NCBI RefSeq assembly: GCF_934294775.1
Contig: NZ_CAKRAH010000048.1
Location: 1-20,149, forward strand
DNA length: 20,149 nucleotides
Source of the DNA: an uncultured Dorea sp.
Lineage (GTDB): Bacteria > Bacillota > Clostridia > Lachnospirales > Lachnospiraceae
Direction of reading: 5' to 3'
The notes under the pieces were generated by a model. It did not search any database. It was not told where the DNA came from and was given only the letters and a program-made list of their open reading frames with translations. Position 1 is the first letter of the stretch. Each line of letters starts with the position of its first letter. Shown here one piece after another: positions 1-6,858 of the stretch. The translations under genes were made by a program, and so were the position numbers.

Positions 1-26
1 GAATACGATAGCATGATGACTTGGAT

Positions 27-74
27 TGTACATTTTTATTTTCCATTAAATGTACATTTTTATTTTACCATTTA
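27..74. repeat. Two tandem 24-bp repeat units
   Basis: The 16-mer TGTACATTTTTATTTT occurs at 27-42 and again at 51-66, and flanking bases (CCATTAAA, then ACCATTTA) are also similar, so this is an imperfect 24-bp tandem duplication. It covers the stop codon and 3' flank of the 40-aa minus-strand ORF at 65-187. AT-rich slippage is the simplest explanation; no function is evident. Confidence 0.6.
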
Positions 75-187
75 CACAGGCCATATATATTCCAATTCCC
101 CTTGTTATAAAACATATCTCCAAATGCAACAATGCCAAATATTATACTTCCGACTATAAGACGGAAACAGTATGCTTTCCCTCGCAT
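65..187 (-). CDS. Small putative membrane protein, 40 aa
   Basis: This short minus-strand ORF starts ATG-CGA at 187 and stops with TAA at 65. The product begins MRGKAYCFRLIV and has a single hydrophobic stretch (about residues 8-26, VGSIIFGIVAF in its core) ending in a polar, aromatic tail (NWNIYGLCKW). An AAGGA lies about 12 bases upstream, which is farther than ideal, so the ribosome binding site is weak. It follows the 55-aa ORF on the same strand and could be the last gene of the ABC transporter operon. The family is not recognised. An alternative is non-coding sequence, since the length is only 40 codons; the membrane character and position are the only support. Confidence 0.35.
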   Translation of the reverse strand: MRGKAYCFRLIVGSIIFGIVAFGDMFYNKGNWNIYGLCKW

Positions 188-234
188 ATATTTATCACTT
201 CCTTCATAGGTTTGCTGTTAATCTGCCAATATTT

Positions 235-402
235 TTACTTCTTTTTATTATTTTTTAAATTATTCCGTGCAGTTAATATCGATTCCGAAACTGCAAATAT
301 AATATTGGTAGCAATCAATAATTTTCTATCATCTTTTACACGGAACGCAATAATACAGTAAATTATGAATACCAGTACCATTAAAATGTAGTATTTTTTC
401 AT
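235..402 (-). CDS. Small membrane protein, 55 aa
   Basis: The family is not recognised. I place the start at the ATG at 402 (MKKYYILMVLVF) because AAGGAGA precedes it by about 8 bases; an upstream in-frame start at 453 would add 17 charged residues and has no better site. The product has one clear transmembrane helix (about residues 4-19), a polar connector (RVKDDRK), a second moderately hydrophobic stretch (LLIATNIIFAVSES) and a strongly basic Asn/Lys-rich tail (NNLKNNKKK). It lies about 85 bp downstream of the 383-aa ABC permease on the same strand, so it is probably co-transcribed. Its layout, hydrophobic hairpin plus basic tail, resembles the 51-aa ORF at 2398-2553. A role as a small accessory or immunity-type membrane partner of the transporter is inference only. 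Confidence 0.6.
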   Translation of the reverse strand: MKKYYILMVLVFIIYCIIAFRVKDDRKLLIATNIIFAVSESILTARNNLKNNKKK

Positions 403-486
403 AGCCGCTCTCCTTCTTTTTAATGCTTCTCCTTCTTCAATAGTTACTTTCAAAAATCTTTCTTTAGGGATACCTTTTTGTTACTT

Positions 487-1638
487 CTATAAAATTCCAC
501 TTTTACCAGTCTTTTTATTTTTTAATAAATTTGGCAACAAAAAAATTTTTACTAACACCACCACTGGTATTAAAAATGCCAATATGAATATTACCCAAAA
601 ACGTTTCCCTAATATTATCAGCTCTGGCAACATTATTAAAATGCATATTCCATAATACACGGGTAACTTTGTCATAAACATTTTTTTACAATTGCAATCC
701 GTTGAAAACCCATAACTAGAAAGCTTTGCATCTTCTCTGAACATAACAGTACAGAATTCATATGATATCAGCGCATTCAATAAAACAGCTAAATTTTCAT
801 ACCATTTCGGCAGATAAAAATAACTTACACATATTATCACCGCAACCATTAATCGCAGAACTAGTCCTTCTTTGTCATAAGAAATTCTTGCTATTTCTTT
901 CATCCAGTAAAATTTATATTCACTTTCAAAACACTCTTCACACCACTTAATGGTACTGGATTTTTTACTGCCTACTAACCTTTCCACATTTGCTAACATT
1001 TCATCATTTTGAGTATCCGTAAAAACTTCCCCTGTAAATCGCAAATTAATTCTATAAATCATACGGTACATTGGTAATAGCACATCATAATGCATCATCT
1101 GCACTCTTATAAAAATTCCTGTCATAAATATAAATAAAAGCACTGCTCCGGTTAAACTTTTCAAGTACATACATATACATACTCCAATCAGCATAAGCAA
1201 ATTCAATATAGGTAAGCTTGTTAAACTCCTCAAAAATACAAACGTATTAACAGAACAATTGAGCAAAGCAAAAATTAAGATGATTTTTTCGTTTAATATC
1301 AAATTATTCATAAGCGCAATTATTAAACCGATACCATACATTTTCATTCCAAGCATAATTTTAAATTCCCGCCTTGATATTAATCGAAGTTCAATCAACT
1401 GATAATCTATAATTGTTTCCTGCGTAGGATTAATTATTTTGGCTCCCAGATATATCATTAAAATTACGGATACATACTTTATGTTCGGTACTAAACACCA
1501 AATATTCTCTGTTAGAACATAATGAATACTACTAATTAAACCAACACACATAAAAACGAGAAATAATTTGTGATTCTCAATCATTTTCTTTTTTCTACGC
1601 ATCTTATCTTTTATGAGAATTCCCGCAATTCTAATCAT
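487..1638 (-). CDS. ABC transporter permease, polytopic, 383 aa
   Basis: This is the likely membrane partner of the ATPase encoded immediately upstream (1631-2320). I choose the ATG at 1638, which overlaps the ATPase stop by 8 bases (ATGATTAG) and has GGAG about 6 bases upstream; a TTG start at 1650 is possible. A basic N-terminal segment (residues about 10-20, KDKMRRKKKMIE) is followed by many hydrophobic helices, roughly ten, in two groups separated by a hydrophilic loop (about residues 195-240). The C-terminus is basic (LLKNKKTGKSG). The overall form matches ABC-2-like export permeases, but I do not recognise a specific family. Substrate is unknown; the translational overlap strongly supports pairing with the ATPase. 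Confidence 0.8.
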   Translation of the reverse strand: MIRIAGILIKDKMRRKKKMIENHKLFLVFMCVGLISSIHYVLTENIWCLVPNIKYVSVILMIYLGAKIINPTQETIIDYQLIELRLISRREFKIMLGMKMYGIGLIIALMNNLILNEKIILIFALLNCSVNTFVFLRSLTSLPILNLLMLIGVCICMYLKSLTGAVLLFIFMTGIFIRVQMMHYDVLLPMYRMIYRINLRFTGEVFTDTQNDEMLANVERLVGSKKSSTIKWCEECFESEYKFYWMKEIARISYDKEGLVLRLMVAVIICVSYFYLPKWYENLAVLLNALISYEFCTVMFREDAKLSSYGFSTDCNCKKMFMTKLPVYYGICILIMLPELIILGKRFWVIFILAFLIPVVVLVKIFLLPNLLKNKKTGKSGIL

Positions 1639-2320
1639 AACTTGCTCCAATCATCTGATTTACAGCGCTTCTTTCGATTTTTCCAGAAACGCTTTGAATT
1701 CCCCTGGTTCCCATAATCAAACTTTCGTCACACAGACCGGCCAGCGCTTCTATATCATGACTTGATATAATCAGGCATCTCTTTTCTCTTTCTTCATTAC
1801 AAATCTGCATTATTTCATTCAACTGAACCGGGTCTAATCCATTAAATGGTTCATCTAATAAAAGATTCGGTGTTTTTCTTAAAAATCCTATGATCAACAT
1901 CATTCTCTGAAGTGTTCCTTTTGATAATGCAGATGGATAATAATTCAGATATTCGGTCATATGAAGTCTGTTTGTATAAAATGAGATAGCTGTCTGTGCT
2001 TCTTCTTTTCTATATTTTTCCACTTTGCATATCAGCCAAAGATGTTCCCATACCGTCAGATTATGATAATATACAGCTTCGTCATTGACATATGTAATAT
2101 CTCTGTTTAGATAATCTTCTTTACTTATATCCCCCTTTTCCGTAAATACTTTTCCTGAATCAGGAATAATTAATCCACAAACACATTTCAATACCGTTGT
2201 TTTTCCTATACCATTTCTTCCAATTAATCCGTATATTTTATTATTCTTAAAATGATAATCCCAATTAGCAATAATTTCTTTGCTTCCGTATGATTTACAT
2301 AATTCTTTTATTGTGATCAT
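1631..2320 (-). CDS. ABC transporter ATP-binding protein, 229 aa
   Basis: A cytoplasmic nucleotide-binding subunit of an ABC exporter. Walker A is GRNGIGKT (residues 34-41), the signature motif is LSKGT (132-136), Walker B is LLLDEP (153-158) followed by the D-loop FNGLDP, and the switch His is in SSHD (H188). The usual Q-loop Gln is absent: the corresponding segment reads YVNDE near residues 78-81, as in the other ATPase of this window and commonly in BcrA/EcsA-like proteins. It is short and single-domain. The ATG at 2320 is preceded by an AGGGGTGAT-like site. The gene overlaps the permease gene downstream by 8 bases. The ATPase call is secure; substrate and direction (probably export) are inferred. 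Confidence 0.93.
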   Translation of the reverse strand: MITIKELCKSYGSKEIIANWDYHFKNNKIYGLIGRNGIGKTTVLKCVCGLIIPDSGKVFTEKGDISKEDYLNRDITYVNDEAVYYHNLTVWEHLWLICKVEKYRKEEAQTAISFYTNRLHMTEYLNYYPSALSKGTLQRMMLIIGFLRKTPNLLLDEPFNGLDPVQLNEIMQICNEEREKRCLIISSHDIEALAGLCDESLIMGTRGIQSVSGKIERSAVNQMIGASYD

Positions 2321-2397
2321 TCCACTACATCACCCCTAACCCCAATATGTAACGCCTGTCATCTACTCTATATCAACTCTTAATCCATCTTATTCTT

Positions 2398-2553
2398 TTA
2401 TTTACGTTTTTTTCTCCACTTCCCATAGATTTGGATTAAAATGGACATTATAAATGGTATCCATATTGCAATCGATGACTGTGTTTTCCAATAAACACCC
2501 ACACAAGTAAATACTATAATTGCGAAAATCACCAAAAATACTTTCTCTTTCAT
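2398..2553 (-). CDS. Small membrane protein, 51 aa
   Basis: This ORF sits in the 278-bp gap between the two ABC modules. The ATG is at 2551-2553 and the TAA at 2398-2400. The product starts MKEKVFLVIFAIIVF, giving one transmembrane helix (about residues 5-21), then a polar WKTQSS, a second hydrophobic stretch (IAIWIPFIMSILIQI) and a very basic tail (KWRKKRK). The ribosome binding site is weak: AGGA lies about 17 bases upstream, although an AAAAGAAAAA run is nearer. It lies in line with the operon on both sides. It is not homologous by eye to anything I know. The hydrophobic hairpin with cationic tail parallels the 55-aa ORF after the second ABC module, so each ABC pair appears to be followed by its own small membrane protein. 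Confidence 0.55.
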   Translation of the reverse strand: MKEKVFLVIFAIIVFTCVGVYWKTQSSIAIWIPFIMSILIQIYGKWRKKRK

Positions 2554-2598
2554 TTTATTTTTCTTTTACATCCTATATAAATCCCAACATTTTTTGAT

Positions 2599-3237
2599 TC
2601 ATTTTATCTTCCGATCATATACTTTCAAACTAACATACCAGGATAAAACCCCCGTTACCACCAGAATCGCAGCCAAGCCCAACACAGCCAGATACGGCCA
2701 ACATTCCGGCAGATTCCCAACTGTTATTTTATCAATCGGTAAGCACCTTCCAATAAGCCAGACAACGCCAATCATTCCTATCATTACATAACTGCTAGCC
2801 TGAGATCCTAATGCATAATTGCAAGGAATCAGAATCAGAATATAGAACACAGCAAAGCATACACCCGTCAGGTTAAATGTCACCATCAAAGAAAAATCCA
2901 ATGCTTTCACAATATAATAGATCAACCCGATTCCCATTGAACTTACTGAAAGCACCACACACGATGCAATACAGAAAATATACCGGCTTGTTACTATCTG
3001 CTTCTTATTAACTGGAAAGGCCGTTGCAACTTTTGCCCAATGGCATTTTTCATCTTCTACCAGAAGAATTGCCGGAAAAGCAACGCATAGCACCGGTAGA
3101 AAAACAGCTAAAAATATGAACGCCATATCTTTTACAAAGATAATTAAGCCCAGCGCTGCCAGTAACAGAAGAATGCATTTAACCTTACCAATTTTTTTAG
3201 TCATTATAAGAAAATCTCTTTTTAACAATCCCTTCAT
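2599..3237 (-). CDS. ABC-2 family transporter permease, 212 aa
   Basis: A six-helix-type permease similar in character to the ABC2_membrane_5 family common in Lachnospiraceae: a short N-terminal MKGLLKRDFLIM, hydrophobic helices, and the conserved loop with EDEKCHWAKVATAFPV around residues 62-77 followed by a K/R-rich VNKKQIVTSRY. I place the start at the ATG at 3237 rather than 3243, because it gives the classic 4-base ATGA overlap with the upstream ATPase stop and a better spacing (about 8 bases) to AGGGG. It forms an ABC pair with the gene at 3234-4091. Substrate is unknown; such pairs export peptides or hydrophobic molecules or protect against them. Confidence 0.85.
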   Translation of the reverse strand: MKGLLKRDFLIMTKKIGKVKCILLLLAALGLIIFVKDMAFIFLAVFLPVLCVAFPAILLVEDEKCHWAKVATAFPVNKKQIVTSRYIFCIASCVVLSVSSMGIGLIYYIVKALDFSLMVTFNLTGVCFAVFYILILIPCNYALGSQASSYVMIGMIGVVWLIGRCLPIDKITVGNLPECWPYLAVLGLAAILVVTGVLSWYVSLKVYDRKIK

Positions 3238-4091
3238 ACCCATTTCCCCTTTATGTAGATCAGCATAATTTTTTCTAAGCTTAACTCTTCTGTTTTTATG
3301 AACTTGTACTTTTCCTGCACCAGATATATATTTTTCGTGAGGACAATATACTTTTCATTCTTCATCTGGTATGCTTCTATATCCTTGCTATACAGACAAT
3401 CAAAATAATCTTGTCCCACCTCGAAAACTCCCCAATTTTTGAATATCTCTTCTTTCTCTTCAAAAAAGAGTGGTTCACCTTTATGGATTAGAAGTATGCG
3501 GTTTGCTGCCTTTTCAATATCACTGATGATATGCGTTGAGAACAAGATCGCATGTTCTTTATCCTCCACGAATTCAACTAACGCATCCAGGATTTCGTCC
3601 CTGATAACCGGATCCAGTCCGCTGGTTGCTTCATCTAACATTAAAATCCTTGCTTTATGCGATAAAGCAACCGCTATTGAGATTTTCATTTTCATTCCTT
3701 TTGAGAACTTCTGAATCTCCATTCTCCTCGGAATATTCAGCTTACTTAGATATTTGTAAAAGGTTTCACTGCTCCACCTTTTATAGATATCCTTCATAAA
3801 ATAATCCACATCTGCCGCAGTAAACATATCCGGCAGCACACACTCATCAAATACAATTCCGATATCTTCCTTGATTGCCTTTTCATCTTCGTAAAGGTCT
3901 TCATCAAAATAATATATGGATCCCTTTTCTCTTTTTCCAATATTCAACATCTGTCTAAGAATCGTACTTTTCCCCGCACCATTTTCCCCGATCAGACCTA
4001 TGATTTCTCCTGGTTTAATTTCAAAATTGATATTTTTCAAAGTGAAATTATCGTATGTCTTATATAGACCTTCAACTTTTATTGCATTCAT
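3234..4091 (-). CDS. ABC transporter ATP-binding protein (BcrA/EcsA-like), 285 aa
   Basis: Nucleotide-binding subunit paired with the 212-aa permease. Walker A is GENGAGKS (residues 35-42), the signature is FSKGM (129-133), Walker B is ILMLDE (149-154) with the D-loop TSGLDP, and the switch His is H187 in STHI. The Q-loop has FDE (81-83) in place of Gln, typical of this subfamily. A C-terminal extension of about 70 residues follows the core. The ATG at 4091 is 8 bases after AAGGAG; a GTG at 4097 sits only 2 bases from that site and is unlikely. Relatives often sit beside a GntR repressor (YtrA-like), but here none is present; instead a GHKL kinase gene lies upstream. Confidence 0.92.
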   Translation of the reverse strand: MNAIKVEGLYKTYDNFTLKNINFEIKPGEIIGLIGENGAGKSTILRQMLNIGKREKGSIYYFDEDLYEDEKAIKEDIGIVFDECVLPDMFTAADVDYFMKDIYKRWSSETFYKYLSKLNIPRRMEIQKFSKGMKMKISIAVALSHKARILMLDEATSGLDPVIRDEILDALVEFVEDKEHAILFSTHIISDIEKAANRILLIHKGEPLFFEEKEEIFKNWGVFEVGQDYFDCLYSKDIEAYQMKNEKYIVLTKNIYLVQEKYKFIKTEELSLEKIMLIYIKGKWV

Positions 4092-4120
4092 AGTCACCTC
4101 TCCTTAACAATTTTTTGTCT

Positions 4121-4192
4121 TTATTCTCTTTCTTTCAGATACTTTTTGATTCCAATGCCAATAGAAAACGACAAGATTACTAAAGTCTTCAT
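4121..4192 (-). CDS. 23-aa hydrophobic peptide ORF with perfect RBS
   Basis: The ATG at 4190-4192 is preceded by GGAGGT (4198-4203 on the minus strand) with a 5-base spacer, the strongest ribosome binding site in this block. The peptide reads MKTLVILSFS (1-10), IGIGIKK (11-17), YLKERE (18-23): a short hydrophobic stretch followed by a charged, amphipathic end. It lies between the sensor kinase gene and the first ABC ATPase, all on one strand. It contains no Cys or Ser-Cys thiolactone motif, so it is not an obvious AgrD-type precursor. It could be a small membrane regulator, a signal peptide sensed by the kinase, or a leader ORF coupling translation of the ABC genes. Confidence 0.45.
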   Translation of the reverse strand: MKTLVILSFSIGIGIKKYLKERE

Positions 4193-4245
4193 TTCTTACC
4201 TCCGCAGCTTTTATCCCCATTATTTCACACTTCCCCACAAAAAAC

Positions 4246-4287
4246 CGTTACTTCATGGATGCCTTTTTTCGTTACTTTTCGTTACTT
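4246..4287. promoter_or_regulatory. Triple direct repeat CGTTACTT upstream of the ABC operon
   Basis: CGTTACTT occurs at 4246-4253, 4270-4277 and 4280-4287, with start-to-start distances of 24 and 10 bp. On the minus strand (AAGTAACG) the array lies 50-100 bp upstream of the 23-aa ORF and the ABC genes. A weak promoter (TTGTGG, 18 bases, GATAAA) could follow it. Spacing near whole helical turns suggests a transcription factor site, possibly for a response regulator acting with the kinase. The role is inferred from layout only. Confidence 0.4.
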
Positions 4288-4306
4288 TAAACTTACATCA
4301 CTCTCT

Positions 4307-5689
4307 TCATTGCAGCTTTATGCGCCCCAAATTATCAAAACATATCGTAATCATTTTTGTATAAGACACATGATCTGGCTCCTCAATCAAGATACTCGCA
4401 TTATATTTCTTACAAATATTCATAATCGTGATTAACCCGATTCCACTTCCACCAGTATCTACATGTGTCGTAATCCGCTTCCTGCCAAATTTCTGAAGTA
4501 CTTCCTCTGAAAACGCCGGTCCTGTATCGCTGATAGCAATCTTATAGTTCTGATCAGCATCTGACATCTCTACCATAACTTGTTTCAGACCTTCACTGTC
4601 ATTAGCCGAAATAACCGCATTTTCAATCAGATCAGCTAAAATTGTTGACAGATCATGTTCCGATATAGCAGAAGAAATCATGAAATGCATATCACAGGTA
4701 ACAGAAAAATGGATAGAAATTCCCTTAATCAAAGCCCGGTGTCTCATCAATGCAAAGAGCGCATCAATTGCCGGAATCCCCGTTATGTCTTCCGGTGAAT
4801 AAGACTGTTCATAGTTGCTGATAATCCCGGCACGTTCTTTCGTAATCTCCGATATCTGCTTCATGATTTTTTGTGCATGCATGATGCGGCGTTCCTGGGA
4901 ATTATCACAATCGGCCATCAGCAGGAAATTTTTAACAGCAAGGTCTAATGCAGGAATTAGTTTATTGTCTCTATGTATAATTTCGGAAAGCCTGTCATTA
5001 TCCAGCTTTAGCCTTTCAACTGTTTCTTCCAGCTCTTTTATTTTTTGCTCTATGATTTGTTCCCGGTATCTCTGACTGATCCGGCTTCTGTACCCAAACC
5101 ACAAAACCATTCCACAAAGAACAATTAAGCACAGACTAATCGTAAAGAGATAATCATTATGCGGATCCATTCCCACAAACGAGAGAATCATAAGAATTGC
5201 TATCGTGATATGAACAACTACATCCCCATACTGCAGGTTCGTCAAAAAAGAAAAACCATGCGAAAACCGCCTGATTTTAAAAAACAGCCAGCTAAATATC
5301 ATTTGGAAAACGGAGATATTCACACACAAGATAACCTCGTCCATGTCACCTCCAGATAGAAGAATACTATCAAAAACACCACCTGCCAAAACAGCCAGAA
5401 CATATTCGGCGTAAGTAATTCCATAACTCAAAATGGTTGCAACCATCGCCGAAACATTTCCCTCTCCCAACAGCATCATATGGATCGGCATAGCTATAAT
5501 AACCATAGCAAACAGACTAATCGCAGGAAGATAGAAGCGCATGATACAAATCACACTACACTCGGCAATGCTATATAATACAAAAAAAGTGCATGCAGCC
5601 AGAGACGGTCTTTTACGAACATTCATAATTCGCGTGATGTTATATCCGGCACATAAGATAATTGTGATGTATTTTATAAAAACAGACAT
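4307..5689 (-). CDS. GHKL-type sensor histidine kinase (AgrC-like), 460 aa
   Basis: A membrane sensor kinase. Six or seven hydrophobic helices occupy residues about 1-205, followed by a coiled-coil linker (about 208-238, EQKIKELEETVERLK). The candidate phospho-acceptor is H239 in the segment IIHRDNKL. The C-terminal HATPase_c_5/GHKL domain has an N box (LIENAVISAND, about 354-364), a G1 box (SDTGPAF, about 387-393) and a G2 box (GGSGIGL, about 413-419). AAGGAGG lies 6 bases before the ATG at 5689. Such kinases usually act with a LytTR-type response regulator, but no regulator gene is found next to it. The gene heads the same-strand ABC block, so it probably senses a peptide or envelope stress and controls export. 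The ligand is unknown. Confidence 0.9.
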   Translation of the reverse strand: MSVFIKYITIILCAGYNITRIMNVRKRPSLAACTFFVLYSIAECSVICIMRFYLPAISLFAMVIIAMPIHMMLLGEGNVSAMVATILSYGITYAEYVLAVLAGGVFDSILLSGGDMDEVILCVNISVFQMIFSWLFFKIRRFSHGFSFLTNLQYGDVVVHITIAILMILSFVGMDPHNDYLFTISLCLIVLCGMVLWFGYRSRISQRYREQIIEQKIKELEETVERLKLDNDRLSEIIHRDNKLIPALDLAVKNFLLMADCDNSQERRIMHAQKIMKQISEITKERAGIISNYEQSYSPEDITGIPAIDALFALMRHRALIKGISIHFSVTCDMHFMISSAISEHDLSTILADLIENAVISANDSEGLKQVMVEMSDADQNYKIAISDTGPAFSEEVLQKFGRKRITTHVDTGGSGIGLITIMNICKKYNASILIEEPDHVSYTKMITICFDNLGRIKLQ

Positions 5690-5728
5690 AGCCCCTCCTT
5701 ATGTTCCACATTTATCATCGTTATCCGC

Positions 5729-5734
5729 AGTATA
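5729..5734 (-). promoter_or_regulatory. Candidate -10 element for the sensor kinase gene
   Basis: The minus strand reads TATACT about 40 bp upstream of the kinase start codon. No good -35 hexamer lies 16-18 bp further upstream, but the paired TTGTAAT repeats at 5761-5794 end about 26 bp from it. That layout would suit an activator-dependent promoter. This is inferred from sequence match alone. Confidence 0.35.
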
Positions 5735-5760
5735 ACATCTTTGTAACCGCATTTTTGCTA

Positions 5761-5794
5761 ATTGTAATAAATACTGAGTTACTTGTAATTTTTA
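5761..5794. promoter_or_regulatory. Paired TTGTAAT repeat element, copy 1 (upstream of kinase)
   Basis: Two direct repeats, ATTGTAATAAATA and CTTGTAATTTTTA, are offset by 21 bp. A second copy of the whole 34-bp block, with the same first 14 and last 12 bases and a diverged 8-base middle, occurs at 8604-8637 upstream of the synthetase gene. Direct repeats about two helical turns apart are the geometry bound by LytTR-family regulators, the usual partners of GHKL kinases, though the base sequence is not the textbook LytTR box. Confidence 0.55.
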
Positions 5795-5881
5795 GTGCTA
5801 TCGACAGTTTTTTTGACACATAATAATACAGAAAAAAAGACACTTGAAACTTCTCTTGCGTACTTTGATATCTACAGGACC

Positions 5882-5952
5882 TGCCACTTGCCAAAGCATC
5901 CGTAGGGAACTGCCAGTGACAGTTCCCGCAGGTGGCATCTCCTTACGAATGC
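5882..5952. repeat. Compact structured inverted-repeat element with interleaved arms
   Basis: Three pairs of complementary arms are interleaved: TGCCACTTGC (5882-5891) with GCAGGTGGCA (5928-5937), 10 bp with one G-T; GGGAACTG (5905-5912) with CAGTTCCC (5920-5927), 8 bp perfect; and GCATCCGTA (5896-5904) with TACGAATGC (5944-5952), 9 positions with one mismatch. The third pairing crosses the first, so the RNA could form a pseudoknot with the inner hairpin stacked on the outer stem. It lies in the 423-bp gap between the acetyltransferase and kinase genes. It may be a structured RNA or a mobile palindromic element; the call as structured is firm, the role is unknown. Confidence 0.5.
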
Positions 5953-5968
5953 ATGACAATACAAAAAA

Positions 5969-6005
5969 CGGGCAGTAGTGTATGTATAATAAACACTACT
6001 GCCCG
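5969..6005 (-). terminator. Rho-independent terminator after the acetyltransferase gene
   Basis: A perfect 13-bp stem (CGGGCAGTAGTGT, 5969-5981, with ACACTACTGCCCG, 5993-6005) encloses an 11-base loop. On the minus strand it is followed directly by TTTTTTGT. A T-rich stretch also follows on the plus strand, so it may work both ways. It would separate the acetyltransferase transcript from the kinase operon. The 107 bp between the gene's stop and the stem hold nothing else I recognise. Confidence 0.85.
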
Positions 6006-6112
6006 CTTTCTATTTTTATTTTGGGTACTATTTCTTTCTTCCGCCCAACACCTTCCTTACTTTTTAATCTCTTTTGTTAAATGTTTTATCAATCCAATTT
6101 GCATATTGTTTC

Positions 6113-6769
6113 CTACCCAAGCTCTACCCCATCAAGCTCCTCCTGCATCTCCCTGAAAAACTCCGAAGTATGCCATCCATCCATTGCCGCATGTGCGATA
6201 GACAGTGTCAGTGGTAATGTCAGGCGACCTTCTTGCTCAGTATATTTCCCGAATGCTATGATCGGGAACAATACCACCCGGTCGGATGCAGAGGACGTTG
6301 CATATCCCGTATAATCCATCCACGGTACACAGGAGATACAGTAGAAGTTCGCAGGCTGCCCTGCTTTTGCCTTCACGCCTCTTACTTTCTTTGCAGCATC
6401 CATATCCTTTTCGATGTTGTCATAGAACGCCGCAAAATCAGGACTATATTCACTCCAGCAGTCGGAAAATGTATGATCATCCTTATGAAAAATGGTGTAA
6501 TTCGGATGCACTACATCCCACACGCCCAGATTGCCTTCTTCGTCCGTCATCATTTTCATATATTCCAGACGGTTCACAACATTCGATGCACACCAGATAA
6601 ATGCGGCGTAAAAATGTACGCCAAGCCTGTCACACTCTGCTCTTAATCTTGTAACATCCAGACGTGCCGTCATACTGTAATTGACTTTTAATATGTCCGT
6701 ATAATAGTGGTAATGTTCCCGTCTTGGCCATGATTCCATGTCGATTTTTTTATATGGTGGTAGATTCAT
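6113..6769 (-). CDS. CatA-like chloramphenicol acetyltransferase family protein, 218 aa
   Basis: A trimer-forming, acetyl-CoA-dependent O-acetyltransferase fold of the classical CAT family; length fits (CATs are about 210-220 aa). The N-terminus has the family-like pattern YKKIDMESWPRREHYHYY. The active-site region reads SIAHAAMDGWH with catalytic H193 preserved, matching the HHxxxDG motif except that the first His is Ala. The Asp-Gly that shapes the site is kept. AAAGGA precedes the ATG at 6769, and the gene has its own promoter (6799-6828) downstream of the synthetase gene. Many gut Firmicutes carry such CAT-like proteins without drug resistance, so the natural acceptor is uncertain and chloramphenicol resistance should not be assumed. 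Confidence 0.85.
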   Translation of the reverse strand: MNLPPYKKIDMESWPRREHYHYYTDILKVNYSMTARLDVTRLRAECDRLGVHFYAAFIWCASNVVNRLEYMKMMTDEEGNLGVWDVVHPNYTIFHKDDHTFSDCWSEYSPDFAAFYDNIEKDMDAAKKVRGVKAKAGQPANFYCISCVPWMDYTGYATSSASDRVVLFPIIAFGKYTEQEGRLTLPLTLSIAHAAMDGWHTSEFFREMQEELDGVELG

Positions 6770-6798
6770 AATATCAGTCCTTTTTAATGTTTTCTTTT

Positions 6799-6828
6799 AT
6801 TATAAATCTTTCTCTTCCCCTGACACAA
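6799..6828 (-). promoter_or_regulatory. Sigma-A-type promoter of the acetyltransferase gene
   Basis: The minus strand shows TTGTGT (6823-6828), an 18-base spacer and a consensus TATAAT (6799-6804), about 30 bp upstream of the start codon. It lies between the synthetase stop and the acetyltransferase ATG, with no strong terminator in the gap, so the gene may be expressed both alone and by read-through. The -10 region and the GGACTG-containing leader resemble those of deoB. Confidence 0.7.
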
Positions 6829-6858
6829 GTTCTGATATCATGTTACCGTTCACACACT

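Noticed and set aside
50..361. 103-codon plus-strand frame at the left edge
   Set aside because: It runs antisense to two minus-strand membrane ORFs, one with a good ribosome binding site, and has none itself. The sense of this stretch is not fully certain because the minus-strand ORFs are also short.
4121..4192. AgrD-type cyclic autoinducer precursor
   Set aside because: The 23-aa peptide lacks the Cys or Ser needed for a thiolactone or lactone at the right place, and no AgrB protease gene is present.
6233..6646. 137-codon plus-strand frame opposite the acetyltransferase gene
   Set aside because: Opposite-strand shadow of a CAT-family gene with intact motifs; composition is not protein-like.
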